Of a DNA stretch of 64,000 bases, positions 52,400 to 60,941 are shown piece after piece. A model generated the notes under the pieces. It saw nothing but the letters and a program-made list of their open reading frames with translations. It was not told where the DNA came from and made no database searches. This DNA comes from CAIVAT01 sp964355945 (GTDB taxonomy: Bacteria > Bacteroidota > Bacteroidia > Bacteroidales > FEN-979), in NCBI GenBank assembly GCA_964355945.1, contig CAYHGE010000001.1, forward strand, positions 182,340 to 246,339, in the 5' to 3' direction. Every line of letters begins with the position of its first letter. Positions within the stretch are counted from its first letter, which is position 1. Made by a program: the position numbers and the translations under genes.

Positions 52400-53734
52400 T
52401 TATTTGTGCTTAAGTACAGCATCACCAAATTTTTTGGTGATGAGGATTCCGATTTTTTGTAAAAACTGGGTGGGGAGCTCGCCTCCTGCAAAAATATAAA
52501 TAAGATCATTTTTTATACTCAGTTCTGCCGGGTCAGAACCCGAAGTTACAACAACAGCATCCTTTTCAATTCTTACCGGGTTCGTGTTAAACATAACGTT
52601 CACGTGACCGGAAGCGATGGCTTCCTTGATTTTTGTATTGTTCTTTGGCTTGATCCTGCTGAAGGCATCGCTTCGATACGTGAGCGTAACATTGTTCAGA
52701 CCTGCCAGGATCAGGGCTGATTCAATGGCAGAATCTCCTCCGCCAACAACCATAATATCCTTTCCCTTAATCTCTTCGGCCTCGAGGAGCCGGTAGGCAA
52801 CTTTTTCCGTCGTTTCACCGGGAATTCCCAGTTTGCGGGGTGTCCCCCGTCGCCCGATGGAAAGCAGCACCGCATTCGTGGTGAATTGTTCTCCGGTAAG
52901 TGCCTCAACCTTGAAATGACCGTCTTCAGGCGTAATGGCTTCTACTTTAATGTTTTCACGAATTGGAATGGCATTCTTTTCAAGTACACCATTCCAGAAA
53001 TCCAGCAATTCTGTTTTGCTTGTTTCCGACAATTTTACCTTCCCATGGAGTGGAACGTCCATCGGTGAGGTCATTACGATTTTTGATCTTGGAAAGGTGA
53101 AAACAGTGCCCCCCAGGGTGTCTTGTTCAAGCGTCAGGCACTTTAAATTATGTTTCTTTGCATTCAGGGATGCAGAGATACCGGCAGGACCTGCGCCAAT
53201 AATAATCAGGTCGTAGGTGGCCTGATGGTTTTTTTTACGCGATTTAACAATGTTCTCCACAGCCTGCCTGCCTTGTTCAACAGCGTTTTTTATCAATCCC
53301 ATGCCACCCAGTTCACCGGCAATGAAAATCCCCGGTACATTTGTTTCAAACTGTTGATTCACGTGGGGTAATTCAACCCCGCGTTTTTCAGTGCCAATAC
53401 ACAGGGTAATGGCTTGTGTGGGACAAGCATGAAAACATGCGCCATGCCCGATACATTGGGATGCGTTGATGGTGGTGGCTTTCCCGTTTCTGATTCCAAG
53501 GATATCGTGTTCCGGGCAGGCGGCTATGCAGGCTCCTGTGCTGATACAACTTCCTTCATCAATAACCGGGTGAAGGGATACCGGCTCATACATTCCTTCC
53601 AGTTTTGCTTTAACAATCATTGCTTCAACCTTCTTCGAATTCCGCCTTTCTTTGCGCACATAGATGAAGATGATGATCAGGCACAGGATGATTGCCAGCG
53701 AATAAATTGCAATATTTTCAAGGAGTAACTCCAT
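52400..53734 (-). CDS. Membrane-anchored FAD/NAD(P) oxidoreductase with ferredoxin-like domain
   Basis: From the ATG at 53734 the protein has 444 aa. One membrane anchor (about 4-25) is followed by a ferredoxin-like domain with CISTGACIAACP (63-74) and CIGHGACFHACP (94-105). In each the second cysteine of the usual CxxCxxCxxxCP is replaced, by Thr and His. A short segment 'ETNVPGIFIAGELGG..LIKNAVEQG' follows; it is normally the C-terminal FAD part of thioredoxin-reductase-like enzymes. A full flavoprotein comes next with GAGPAG (180-185), 'GGTVFTFPRSKIVMTSP' and GGGDSAIESAL. It could pass electrons between NAD(P)H and the membrane cytochrome b encoded 2 bases upstream. Confidence 0.82.
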   Translation of the reverse strand: MELLLENIAIYSLAIILCLIIIFIYVRKERRNSKKVEAMIVKAKLEGMYEPVSLHPVIDEGSCISTGACIAACPEHDILGIRNGKATTINASQCIGHGACFHACPTQAITLCIGTEKRGVELPHVNQQFETNVPGIFIAGELGGMGLIKNAVEQGRQAVENIVKSRKKNHQATYDLIIIGAGPAGISASLNAKKHNLKCLTLEQDTLGGTVFTFPRSKIVMTSPMDVPLHGKVKLSETSKTELLDFWNGVLEKNAIPIRENIKVEAITPEDGHFKVEALTGEQFTTNAVLLSIGRRGTPRKLGIPGETTEKVAYRLLEAEEIKGKDIMVVGGGDSAIESALILAGLNNVTLTYRSDAFSRIKPKNNTKIKEAIASGHVNVMFNTNPVRIEKDAVVVTSGSDPAELSIKNDLIYIFAGGELPTQFLQKIGILITKKFGDAVLKHK

Positions 53735-53736
53735 AG

Positions 53737-54606
53737 CTATAAGATCCAATGGTATCCAAACACAATTGTTACAGCCACATGAATAATCATGATGATCAGC
53801 ATCAGGATTGCAAACGGCAGATGGGCAACATGCCAGTATTTAAAGAGATTCTGCATGATCACAAGCCTTTCTATCTTCCTGTTAAGTGAAATGTCACTCT
53901 TAACAAGGTCAAGTACCTGTTTCTGCTGTGGTTTGGTAATTTTGTTTCCCCTGAGAACCGTTTTTACGTTTCGTATGGTTTTACTGTCGTCTCTGTATTT
54001 TCTGATATAGCGGACCAGAAAATTCGGATGATAGAGCTCGACCTTTTTCTTAGTGGATTCAACGATTATTTTATAACTCTCATCATCCAGGGCGACCAGT
54101 TTTCGGATAGTGTCTCCGATGTCACTCTTCATTTCCCTTACTTCATTTAAACTCAATTCCCGGCCTTCTATTGTCCGGGGAATCTGAATATATATAAACC
54201 TGCCGATGATCCCGCTCAGGAAAACCGCAACCATGCTCCAGAAACTGATTGCCACCAGTCCGCCGAACTTAAAAGAGGTATGGAATAGTACCAGGATAGG
54301 GCCCAAAGAACAGAGGAAAATATGAAACTCCAGCCAGTGCTTTAAGATTCCTACATGAATCAGTGCCCTGGCACGCTTGCGCACCATGTAAAAAGAAACG
54401 CCGACAAGCATCAGCAACGACCCGATTATTCCAAGGCCGTGTCCCCAAACGCCGCTTGGCTTCAGCAATATATGGTCCGGATGAAAAAAACGGTCTTCAA
54501 TACCCAGTCTGTAGTAAGAAAATCCATAGTAGGTAATTGCTGAAAAGGCAACAATAACGATGACAGACAAGATGAAAATGTAGATGAAGTGTACGACTTT
54601 TGACAT
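53737..54606 (-). CDS. Membrane b-type cytochrome-like protein, first gene of the operon
   Basis: The 289-aa protein has about five membrane helices (5-28, 53-75, 92-110, 116-141, 262-285). Histidines inside or beside them are H56, H90, H95, H109, H259, H262, H276 and H286. Pairs such as 'HIFLCSLGPILVLFH' and 'WHVAHLPFAILMLIIMIIH' are typical of dihaem cytochrome b561-like proteins. A soluble charged loop lies at about 145-255. I infer a quinone- or flavoprotein-linked role of feeding electrons to periplasmic haems. It is led by a TAATTTTG element and directly followed by the reductase gene. Family name not certain. Confidence 0.72.
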   Translation of the reverse strand: MSKVVHFIYIFILSVIVIVAFSAITYYGFSYYRLGIEDRFFHPDHILLKPSGVWGHGLGIIGSLLMLVGVSFYMVRKRARALIHVGILKHWLEFHIFLCSLGPILVLFHTSFKFGGLVAISFWSMVAVFLSGIIGRFIYIQIPRTIEGRELSLNEVREMKSDIGDTIRKLVALDDESYKIIVESTKKKVELYHPNFLVRYIRKYRDDSKTIRNVKTVLRGNKITKPQQKQVLDLVKSDISLNRKIERLVIMQNLFKYWHVAHLPFAILMLIIMIIHVAVTIVFGYHWIL

Positions 54607-54660
54607 TTGGTTGAATTCTCGAAAGTTGAATTGAAATTTGCTTCAGAATACCTGTTTTGC

Positions 54661-54668
54661 CAAAATTA
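54661..54668 (-). promoter_or_regulatory. -7 element of the multihaem cytochrome operon
   Basis: TAATTTTG on the minus strand lies 54 bases before the ATG at 54606. It is the only clear TAnnTTTG before this operon. A -33 element at the right distance was not found. Confidence 0.5.
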
Positions 54669-54738
54669 AGCAAAAGAGGGCTTAAATTAGTGTACAATAC
54701 CTAATAAAGAATCTTTCTAAATACACTGAGAGTAGTGG

Positions 54739-55497
54739 TCAGGGGGTGGTCTTGAATATTTCCCAGGATAATTCTGCCTGGTTTATCAGCATTTGCATCC
54801 CGCCCATTGTAACTGCTTTCATTGATTTTCCCCGGATTAGAAATTCAGTGACTTCAGGATTATAAATAAGGTCATATAACAAATGATCTTCAGTAAGATG
54901 GTGATAAGGGATTGGTGGATAATTGCCTGTTACCGGGAACATTCCCATCGGAGTCGTGTTGATAATGAGCTTGTTGTTGCGGATTAAGTCGGGTGTGAGA
55001 TCGTTGTATGAAATGATTCCCGGGCCTTTACCCTCACGTGAAACAAAGGTGAATGGGATGTTCCGGGTTCTCAGTGCGTGGGCAACTGCCTTGGCTGCAC
55101 CCCCTGTTCCAAGGATCAAAGCGGAAACCAGAGGGGAAATGTTTTTTAATGTCAGAAGAAATCCTTCGGCGTCTGTATTGAACCCTTTTGTGAGGATTTT
55201 ATCGCCCTGACGAATTATCCGGATGGTGTTTACTGCCCTGATCAGCCTGGCTGTTTCATCCAATTCGTTGAGATAGGGGATGACTGTTTCTTTGTAAGGA
55301 ATGGTTACGTTCAGACCGGCAAGGAAGGGATTTGTTTTCAGGAGTGAAGGAAACTCTTCAATTCGGGATAAAGGGAAAAGCCGGTACTCTTTCGTGGTTT
55401 CACCCTCCGCGGTAAATTTGTGATTGTACCAGCCTGGTGACCAGGAGTGATCCAGCGGAAATCCGATCAGCCCAAACAATATTTTTTCATGCTCCAT
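54739..55497 (-). CDS. aroE: Shikimate dehydrogenase
   Basis: The enzyme reduces 3-dehydroshikimate to shikimate with NADPH in aromatic amino acid synthesis. It has 252 aa. The substrate site is 'GFPLDHSWSPGWYN', with catalytic Lys in 'GLNVTIPYKE', 'NTDAEGF' and the dinucleotide loop 'LGTGGAAKAVA'. It ends with 'GMQMLINQAELSWEI'. It follows the ComA-like gene by 11 bases. Confidence 0.95.
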   Translation of the reverse strand: MEHEKILFGLIGFPLDHSWSPGWYNHKFTAEGETTKEYRLFPLSRIEEFPSLLKTNPFLAGLNVTIPYKETVIPYLNELDETARLIRAVNTIRIIRQGDKILTKGFNTDAEGFLLTLKNISPLVSALILGTGGAAKAVAHALRTRNIPFTFVSREGKGPGIISYNDLTPDLIRNNKLIINTTPMGMFPVTGNYPPIPYHHLTEDHLLYDLIYNPEVTEFLIRGKSMKAVTMGGMQMLINQAELSWEIFKTTP

Positions 55498-55508
55498 GTG
55501 GCATGGCG

Positions 55509-56297
55509 CTATTTCGGCTGAAGTTTTTTATATTTAGCCGGAAGAAAGCTGAAAAAGGTATCTCCCCTCAATCCGAGACGCAAGGTTTCGAGCGGTATGA
55601 GGTCGGCAGGGGCGATGTTTCCAAGATTCACATTGGCGCCGAAATGTTTAATAAACCACACCTGCTGCGGTTTCAGCGGTGCCTCCCAAAGCAGACTGTC
55701 CCCCGGAACTTTAGCCAGGATCTTGTTGATAAGCGTAACATCCGCCTTGCCGGACGTCCTGTAAATGCCCACATTGCCACTTTCCCGGGCTTCCCCGATT
55801 ACTTTGAAGGCTCCTGCCTGCAACTCGTTGTTCATCATGTCGGTCCATCGTCCGGGGGAGATGATAATTCCCGATTCTTTAGACCCGACTTCAGAGAGAA
55901 CCGTGTAGTTTTCTGCAAGCCTCCTGATATAACTGCATTTTACATCATGATCCATGAGCATTGAACCATCCGACACTTCAACGGTATCCAGGCCAAGGTG
56001 ATCGATGTACCTGAGATAATCATCGAAAAGGTTGCGGATCACAAATGCTTCAAACAGGGTTCCGCCTGCATAAACCCTGATATTTGCGTTGTGGTAAACT
56101 TTTACTTTCTCTTTGACTTTATTTCCCACAACAGAGGTTCCAAAGCCAAGTTTGACAAAATCAGCCAGGTGCCCTGCCGATTCAACAAAATCTTCTGCTT
56201 CACGCACGCTGAGGCCTTTGTCCATGACCATTGCAATGCCACTTTGCCTTGGTTTGTCCGGCCTGTCAGGTAAAAATGTTAAGTTGCTTTGAATCAT
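55509..56297 (-). CDS. comA: Phosphosulfolactate synthase (ComA family)
   Basis: Members join sulfite to phosphoenolpyruvate, giving phosphosulfolactate, first known in coenzyme M synthesis. The 262-aa protein shows family stretches 'MVMDKGLSVREAEDFVE', 'DFVKLGFGTS', 'AGGTLFEAF', 'DTVEVSDGSM' and 'WEAPLKPQQVWFIKHFG'. Bacteroidota do not make coenzyme M, so the product must serve another sulfonate or the enzyme another reaction. It lies between a TPR protein gene and aroE on the same strand. Confidence 0.85.
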   Translation of the reverse strand: MIQSNLTFLPDRPDKPRQSGIAMVMDKGLSVREAEDFVESAGHLADFVKLGFGTSVVGNKVKEKVKVYHNANIRVYAGGTLFEAFVIRNLFDDYLRYIDHLGLDTVEVSDGSMLMDHDVKCSYIRRLAENYTVLSEVGSKESGIIISPGRWTDMMNNELQAGAFKVIGEARESGNVGIYRTSGKADVTLINKILAKVPGDSLLWEAPLKPQQVWFIKHFGANVNLGNIAPADLIPLETLRLGLRGDTFFSFLPAKYKKLQPK

Positions 56298-56320
56298 CGG
56301 TTCACCTTTTCATCACTATT

Positions 56321-56348
56321 GTTCATTCTTCATTGCTCATTGCTCATT
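56321..56348. repeat. Heptamer array (G/C)(T/C)TCATT
   Basis: Four units in exact register: GTTCATT, CTTCATT, GCTCATT, GCTCATT. The TPR gene's stop codon lies inside the array. Confidence 0.7.
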
Positions 56349-57749
56349 CTTCCTGTAGGTCTCTATCAACTCAACAACCTGCGCAAGACCCTGGGCCTCC
56401 GGAAATGTCGTGAACAGACGTTTATATCCTTCTGAATCCAGCCCCATGGCCTTATGCATGGTTTCATTGGCTTGTTGTGCCTTTCCCATCATGTAGAGAT
56501 AGTAGGCCATTCCAAAATAGAAATCAGCATGGGTTTCGTGTGATTGAACCCCTTCGGAGAGAACCTCAAATCCCTTCTCGTAATTCAACTGATCAGCATA
56601 AACCACTGAAAGGTCAAGCCAGATGTCGGTATCCTCGGGATCGAGTTCTATGACTTTCCGGTATGAGGTGATGCCCTCCTCGAATTGCGACAGTTTGATC
56701 TGGATGTCACCGAGGATGAACCAGTATTCCGGGATGGTAGGCGTGAGTTTGATGGCTTTAAGCACGAAAGGCAGTGCTGACTGAGGCTTCCCAAGTTCAT
56801 CATGAGATACGCCAAGCCCGAGCCAGGCATCGGCAAATTCAGGGTCAAGACCAACTGCCTTGTTATAATAATCGATTGATGCATCAAATTTTCTGAGCTT
56901 TTCGTAACATTCGGCAATATAGTAATAGGTTACCGGCTCAGCGTCTTCATAAAAAAACGTTTCAGTGTACGTTTCAATGGCTTTGTCAAAATTGCCGATG
57001 TTGGCATAACAGTTTGCCTTGTTGAAATAGGCTGATGAAAAGGTGTCGTCAATAGCCAGCACATAATCATAAGCATCGATGGCCTTTTCGTACAGATCGA
57101 TATTGCTGTAAGCGATTCCCAGATTAAACCATGCTGCCACAGAATACGGCTGACGGTTAAGAAAAGTAAGCAGAAAATCAATGGCACGTTCGGTTTGCTG
57201 GGAAACTTCGCAACAAAATGCAAACTCATAAAGTGCCGCATCATTCTCAGGATTTAATTCCAGCGCTTTCAGCAGAAATTCAATGGCTTTGTCATATTTG
57301 CCCATGTTTTCATACTCAAACGCGATACTGGAATAGATGTCGTCAAGATAATCGGCCCCCTCAAGGGCTTTTTTATACTCGTCTATCGCTTTTTCGGGTT
57401 TTTCAAGCTGGCTGTATAGATTTCCTTTTGCGAGATGCAAATCACTGTCGGCTGTATCGGAATGTTCAAGCTCTTTTAAAATACGTAAAGCCTCACGATC
57501 TTTTTTTGCATTAACCTGAAATTGTGCAAGTTTAACTAGAATAGAAGTAGCCCCGGGATGCTGTTCCAGGGCCTGGTTGATGGTGAGAAATGCTTTCCGC
57601 TGTTCGTTTTTGAAAAAATAATATTCGATGATCTCCTCAAACTCATCAACATCAAAGAAGAAATGCTGATCCTGCTGGATCATTTTCTCAAAACGCCCGA
57701 CAAGGGAGAGTGTTTCACCGTCAAAATATGATTCAAGAGGTTCTTCCAT
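56337..57749 (-). CDS. Tetratricopeptide repeat protein
   Basis: The 470-aa soluble protein has no signal peptide. From about residue 50 to 430 it is made of about eleven TPR units, with patterns such as 'AIDEYKKALEGADYLDDIYSSIAFEYENMGKYDKAIEF' and 'GITSYRKVIELDPEDTDIWLDLSVVY'. TPR solenoids bind partner proteins; the partner is unknown. The stop codon sits in a heptamer array, so slippage there would change the C-terminus. It is first in a run with the ComA-like gene and aroE. Confidence 0.9.
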   Translation of the reverse strand: MEEPLESYFDGETLSLVGRFEKMIQQDQHFFFDVDEFEEIIEYYFFKNEQRKAFLTINQALEQHPGATSILVKLAQFQVNAKKDREALRILKELEHSDTADSDLHLAKGNLYSQLEKPEKAIDEYKKALEGADYLDDIYSSIAFEYENMGKYDKAIEFLLKALELNPENDAALYEFAFCCEVSQQTERAIDFLLTFLNRQPYSVAAWFNLGIAYSNIDLYEKAIDAYDYVLAIDDTFSSAYFNKANCYANIGNFDKAIETYTETFFYEDAEPVTYYYIAECYEKLRKFDASIDYYNKAVGLDPEFADAWLGLGVSHDELGKPQSALPFVLKAIKLTPTIPEYWFILGDIQIKLSQFEEGITSYRKVIELDPEDTDIWLDLSVVYADQLNYEKGFEVLSEGVQSHETHADFYFGMAYYLYMMGKAQQANETMHKAMGLDSEGYKRLFTTFPEAQGLAQVVELIETYRKNEQ

Positions 57750-57787
57750 TCAGCAGTTTATGTAGAGAAATTCCCGGACATTTTCTG

Positions 57788-57795
57788 CAAAATTA
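57788..57795 (-). promoter_or_regulatory. -7 element of the TPR-comA-aroE run
   Basis: TAATTTTG on the minus strand lies 38 bases before the TPR gene ATG. No clear -33 element. Confidence 0.5.
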
Positions 57796-57880
57796 AGAAA
57801 AAAAGGGGTGCCGAACTTAAACAGATGTGCCAGATTTTAACTTTTTTCAAACACTTTTAAGTGATAACTTGGAATTCTGC

Positions 57881-57888
57881 TACATTTG
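57881..57888 (+). promoter_or_regulatory. -7 element of glmM
   Basis: TACATTTG lies 14 bases before the ATG at 57903. An alternative GTG start at 57861 lies upstream of it and is therefore unlikely. Confidence 0.5.
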
Positions 57889-57902
57889 CTGAAAAATATT
57901 AT

Positions 57903-59297
57903 ATGACACTGATTAAATCTATTTCGGGTATCCGGGGAACAATGGGAGGCAAACCGGGTGATGGGTTGACCCCTGCCGACCTTGTACGTTATACCTCTGC
58001 TTATGCTGCTTATCTTCAGGAGTTATACCCGGGAGAAAAATTGTCGGTCGTGGTTGGACGCGACGCCCGCATTTCAGGCTATATGGTGAACAACCTGGTC
58101 ACAGGAACCCTGATGGGAATGGGCGTTGATGTGGTGGATATCGGACTGACCACCACACCAACTGCAGAAATAGCTGTTGTTGACGAACATGCCACAGGAG
58201 GGATCATCCTCACGGCCAGCCACAACCCCAAGCAGTGGAATGCATTGAAACTGCTGAACCGTCATGGGGAGTTTTTATCTGCTTCCGATGGGAAACGTGT
58301 TCTGGAACTTGCAGATCATCATAGTATTGAGTATGCTGAGGTCAGCAACCTTGGACAGTACAGAACCGATGACACCTACCTTCAGAAGCACATCGCGAAG
58401 GTACTTGCCCTTCCGCTGGTAGATACTGAAGCCATCAAAGCAGCAAACCTCAGGGTGGTAATTGATGCGGTAAACAGCACGGGTGGGATTGCGATTCCCG
58501 CGCTGCTCAAGGCATTGAATGTACAGAAAATCGACTTGCTCTACTGTGAACCAACAGGTCATTTTCCACATAATCCCGAACCGCTACCCGAACACCTGGG
58601 CGACATCTGCAACCTGGTGGTGAAAAACAGAGCCGACCTGGGATTTGTGGTTGATCCGGATGTTGATCGCCTTGCCATCATCAACGAAATCGGCAAGCCG
58701 TTTGGTGAAGAATATACGCTGGTGGCTGTTGCCGATTATGTCCTGCAGCATCAGAAGGGAAATACGGTCTCCAACCTTTCATCAACGGGGGCGCTCCGGG
58801 TTGTCACCGAGCGGGCCGGCGGATCCTATTTCGCATCCGCAGTGGGAGAGGTGAATGTGGTGGAAATGATGAAGGAGAAACACGCCGTGATCGGCGGTGA
58901 AGGCAACGGAGGGGTCATCTACCCTGAATTGCATTATGGCCGTGATGCCCTGGTTGGAATCGCACTGTTTTTGACCCACCTGGTGAAATCCGGGAAGAAA
59001 TGCTCGGCGCTCCGTGATCAATACCCTGATTTTTACATCTCGAAAAATAAAATTGAATTCTCTCCGGAGATGGATATTGACCTGATTCTTAATGCCATTG
59101 TGAAGAAATATGGCGATCAGCCCATCACCACCATTGATGGGATCAAGATACATTTCGGCGAGGAATGGGTGCATCTGCGCCGCTCTAATACCGAGCCGAT
59201 CGTGAGGATTTATGCCGAAAGCGATATGATGACCAAGGCAGATAATCTTGCAAAGAAAATAATCAGCGATTTCAAGGAGATCATATCAGACAACTGA
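57903..59297 (+). CDS. glmM: Phosphoglucosamine mutase
   Basis: The enzyme interconverts glucosamine-6- and glucosamine-1-phosphate for cell-wall precursors. From the ATG at 57903 it has 464 aa. The active serine is in TASHNPKQWNALK (Ser 106), a GlmM-like loop. The metal-binding loop is DPDVDRLA, the sugar loop is 'GGEGNGGVI', and the phosphate loop 'RRSNTEPIVRIYAE' is near the end. Phosphomannomutase or phosphoglucomutase activity cannot be excluded. The small basic gene follows after 4 bases. Confidence 0.88.
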   Translation: MTLIKSISGIRGTMGGKPGDGLTPADLVRYTSAYAAYLQELYPGEKLSVVVGRDARISGYMVNNLVTGTLMGMGVDVVDIGLTTTPTAEIAVVDEHATGGIILTASHNPKQWNALKLLNRHGEFLSASDGKRVLELADHHSIEYAEVSNLGQYRTDDTYLQKHIAKVLALPLVDTEAIKAANLRVVIDAVNSTGGIAIPALLKALNVQKIDLLYCEPTGHFPHNPEPLPEHLGDICNLVVKNRADLGFVVDPDVDRLAIINEIGKPFGEEYTLVAVADYVLQHQKGNTVSNLSSTGALRVVTERAGGSYFASAVGEVNVVEMMKEKHAVIGGEGNGGVIYPELHYGRDALVGIALFLTHLVKSGKKCSALRDQYPDFYISKNKIEFSPEMDIDLILNAIVKKYGDQPITTIDGIKIHFGEEWVHLRRSNTEPIVRIYAESDMMTKADNLAKKIISDFKEIISDN

Positions 59298-59301
59298 TGC
59301 C

Positions 59302-59529
59302 ATGACACCGAAAAAAGTAAAGAAGAGCCGAAAGAAGGTTAAATATAAAACCATCACCATCAAGGTGACGGCCCGTCAGAAAAAGTCGTTGATGAACTAC
59401 AGCAAGTCACGGCATACAACACCCAACAAGCTGATTAAAAAGGCCATTCGCCCATTGTTGGAAAACTATTCCGACCTGGTCGTGACGGTTAACAAACATG
59501 AAAAACTTAACCAGCTGGAACTTTTTTGA
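59302..59529 (+). CDS. Small basic protein, possible ribbon-helix-helix
   Basis: This 75-aa protein is very rich in lysine at its start ('TPKKVKKSRKKVKYK'). 'TITIKVTARQKKSLMNYSKSRHTTPNKLIKKAI' is a strand-helix-helix pattern like small DNA-binding ribbon-helix-helix proteins. It lies 4 bases after glmM on the same strand and is probably cotranscribed. No toxin-like partner is adjacent. I do not recognise a named family. Confidence 0.65.
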   Translation: MTPKKVKKSRKKVKYKTITIKVTARQKKSLMNYSKSRHTTPNKLIKKAIRPLLENYSDLVVTVNKHEKLNQLELF

Positions 59530-59539
59530 ATCAGAGAGG

Positions 59540-60163
59540 CTATTTGCGGCTTAGTACTGAAATATAGGGTGTGCGGTTCAGGATGGAACGGCCGAGCGTT
59601 ACTTCATCCGTGTGTTCCAATTCATCGCCGATTGATACGCCACGGGCAATCGTTGTCAGGGTAAGATTAAACTCAGCAAGCCGCCGGTAAAGATAAAAAT
59701 TCGTGGTATCTCCTTCAATGGTGGTCGGCAGTGCCAGGATGATTTCCCTGACATCCCCGGAGGAAACCCTGTTGATCAGTGCATCAATGTGAAGATCCTG
59801 TGGGCCAATGCCATCCATGGGGGAGATGATCCCGCCCAGCACCTGATAAACCCCGTTAAACTGGCCTGTATTCTCAATCGCCATCACATCGCGGATATCT
59901 TCCACAACACAGATGAAGGAGTGGTCGCGTTTCGGATTGCCGCAGATGGAACAGAGCGGCTGGTCGGAAATATTCCTGCACTCCCCGCAATAAATAATGT
60001 CATTTCGCATTTTAATAACGGCGTTTCCAAGGGATTCTACCTCCTGGACGTTGCGCTTCAGCAAATGTAACGCCATGCGCAGGGCAGTTTTCCTGCCGAT
60101 GCCCGGCAATTTTGCCAGCTCGTTCACGGCTTGTTCCAGAAGTTTGGAAGGATAGGATTGCAA
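59540..60163 (-). CDS. recR: Recombination protein RecR
   Basis: RecR works with RecF and RecO in loading RecA at gaps. It has 207 aa. Domain order is the helix-hairpin-helix 'LAKLPGIGRKTALRMALHL' and the zinc finger 'YCGECRNISDQPLCSICGN'. The Toprim domain follows from 'FICVVEDIRDVMAIE' to 'LALPTTIEGDTT', then the Walker-B-like C-terminus 'TTIARGVSIGDELEHTDEVTLGRSI'. It starts at an ATG at 60163. Confidence 0.96.
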   Translation of the reverse strand: MQSYPSKLLEQAVNELAKLPGIGRKTALRMALHLLKRNVQEVESLGNAVIKMRNDIIYCGECRNISDQPLCSICGNPKRDHSFICVVEDIRDVMAIENTGQFNGVYQVLGGIISPMDGIGPQDLHIDALINRVSSGDVREIILALPTTIEGDTTNFYLYRRLAEFNLTLTTIARGVSIGDELEHTDEVTLGRSILNRTPYISVLSRK

Positions 60164-60184
60164 GTGAAATAATTATTTACTTTG

Positions 60185-60192
60185 CAAAAGTA
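60185..60192 (-). promoter_or_regulatory. -7 element of recR
   Basis: TACTTTTG on the minus strand lies 21 bases before the recR ATG. Confidence 0.5.
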
Positions 60193-60206
60193 ATTTTTTA
60201 ACGATT

Positions 60207-60899
60207 ATGTTTCGAATTTCCATCGTCATCCTGTTTGTATTTTATTTCGCTCACCTGGCTGCACAGGATACTGTCAACATAAAAGACGGCAAAGGGCGGC
60301 GGCAGGGTTACTGGCATAAGCTTGATTCAGCTGGCCATAAGGTTTACGAAGGCCGGTTCAAAGATGGTTTGCCCGATGGCGAATTCAGGTACTACTATCC
60401 CGACGGGAAACTGAAAACAGTGTCGATGGTATCAGACCGGGGCAAAAGGGCGGTTACAACATCCTATTTCCGGAACGGCCGAAAAATGGCAGCCGGGAAT
60501 TACCTGGATGAAAAGAAGGACAGCACCTGGCAGTTTTTCAGTGAATCGAATGCGACCATCGTTTCCGAAGAGTCATACAAGGCAGGCGTCATCGTTGGAC
60601 AGTCCAAAGTTTTCTATCCCGAAGGCGGATTGTCGGAATCGCACTATTATAAGAACGGCATCAGGGATGGCCTTTGGGAGCAATATTATCTCGATGGCAA
60701 ACTTAAGCTGCGCGGCGCTTTCAAAGCAGGGGAGAAGCAGGGCTCCTTTAAGACCTATTACAATTCAGGGCGTATTATGATGGAAGGCCAGTATTCGCAG
60801 GGCCACCAGGATGGCGAGTGGATTTTCTACAATGAAAAGGGGGCACTCTCCAAAAAGGAGATTTATGAGAATGGAAAACTTGTAAAAGCGGAGGAATGA
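60207..60899 (+). CDS. Exported MORN-like repeat protein (YwqK family)
   Basis: The 230-aa protein has a signal peptide ending near 'AHLAAQD'. The rest is repeats of the type 'GRRQGYWHKLDSAGHKVYEGRFKDG', 'DGEFRYYYPDGKL', 'DGLWEQYYLDGKL' and 'DGEWIFYNEKGAL', about eight units of MORN_2/YwqK type. The family is often labelled antitoxin after YwqK, but there is no toxin gene here and export argues against that. Envelope function unknown. It is divergent from recR. Confidence 0.85.
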   Translation: MFRISIVILFVFYFAHLAAQDTVNIKDGKGRRQGYWHKLDSAGHKVYEGRFKDGLPDGEFRYYYPDGKLKTVSMVSDRGKRAVTTSYFRNGRKMAAGNYLDEKKDSTWQFFSESNATIVSEESYKAGVIVGQSKVFYPEGGLSESHYYKNGIRDGLWEQYYLDGKLKLRGAFKAGEKQGSFKTYYNSGRIMMEGQYSQGHQDGEWIFYNEKGALSKKEIYENGKLVKAEE

Positions 60900-60941
60900 A
60901 CCCTTGATTCACATTATTCAATTTTCATCAGGCACTAAGCT

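Noticed and set aside
60207..60899. YwqK-type gene as half of a toxin-antitoxin system
   Set aside because: It has a signal peptide and no toxin neighbour. The name comes from family labelling only.
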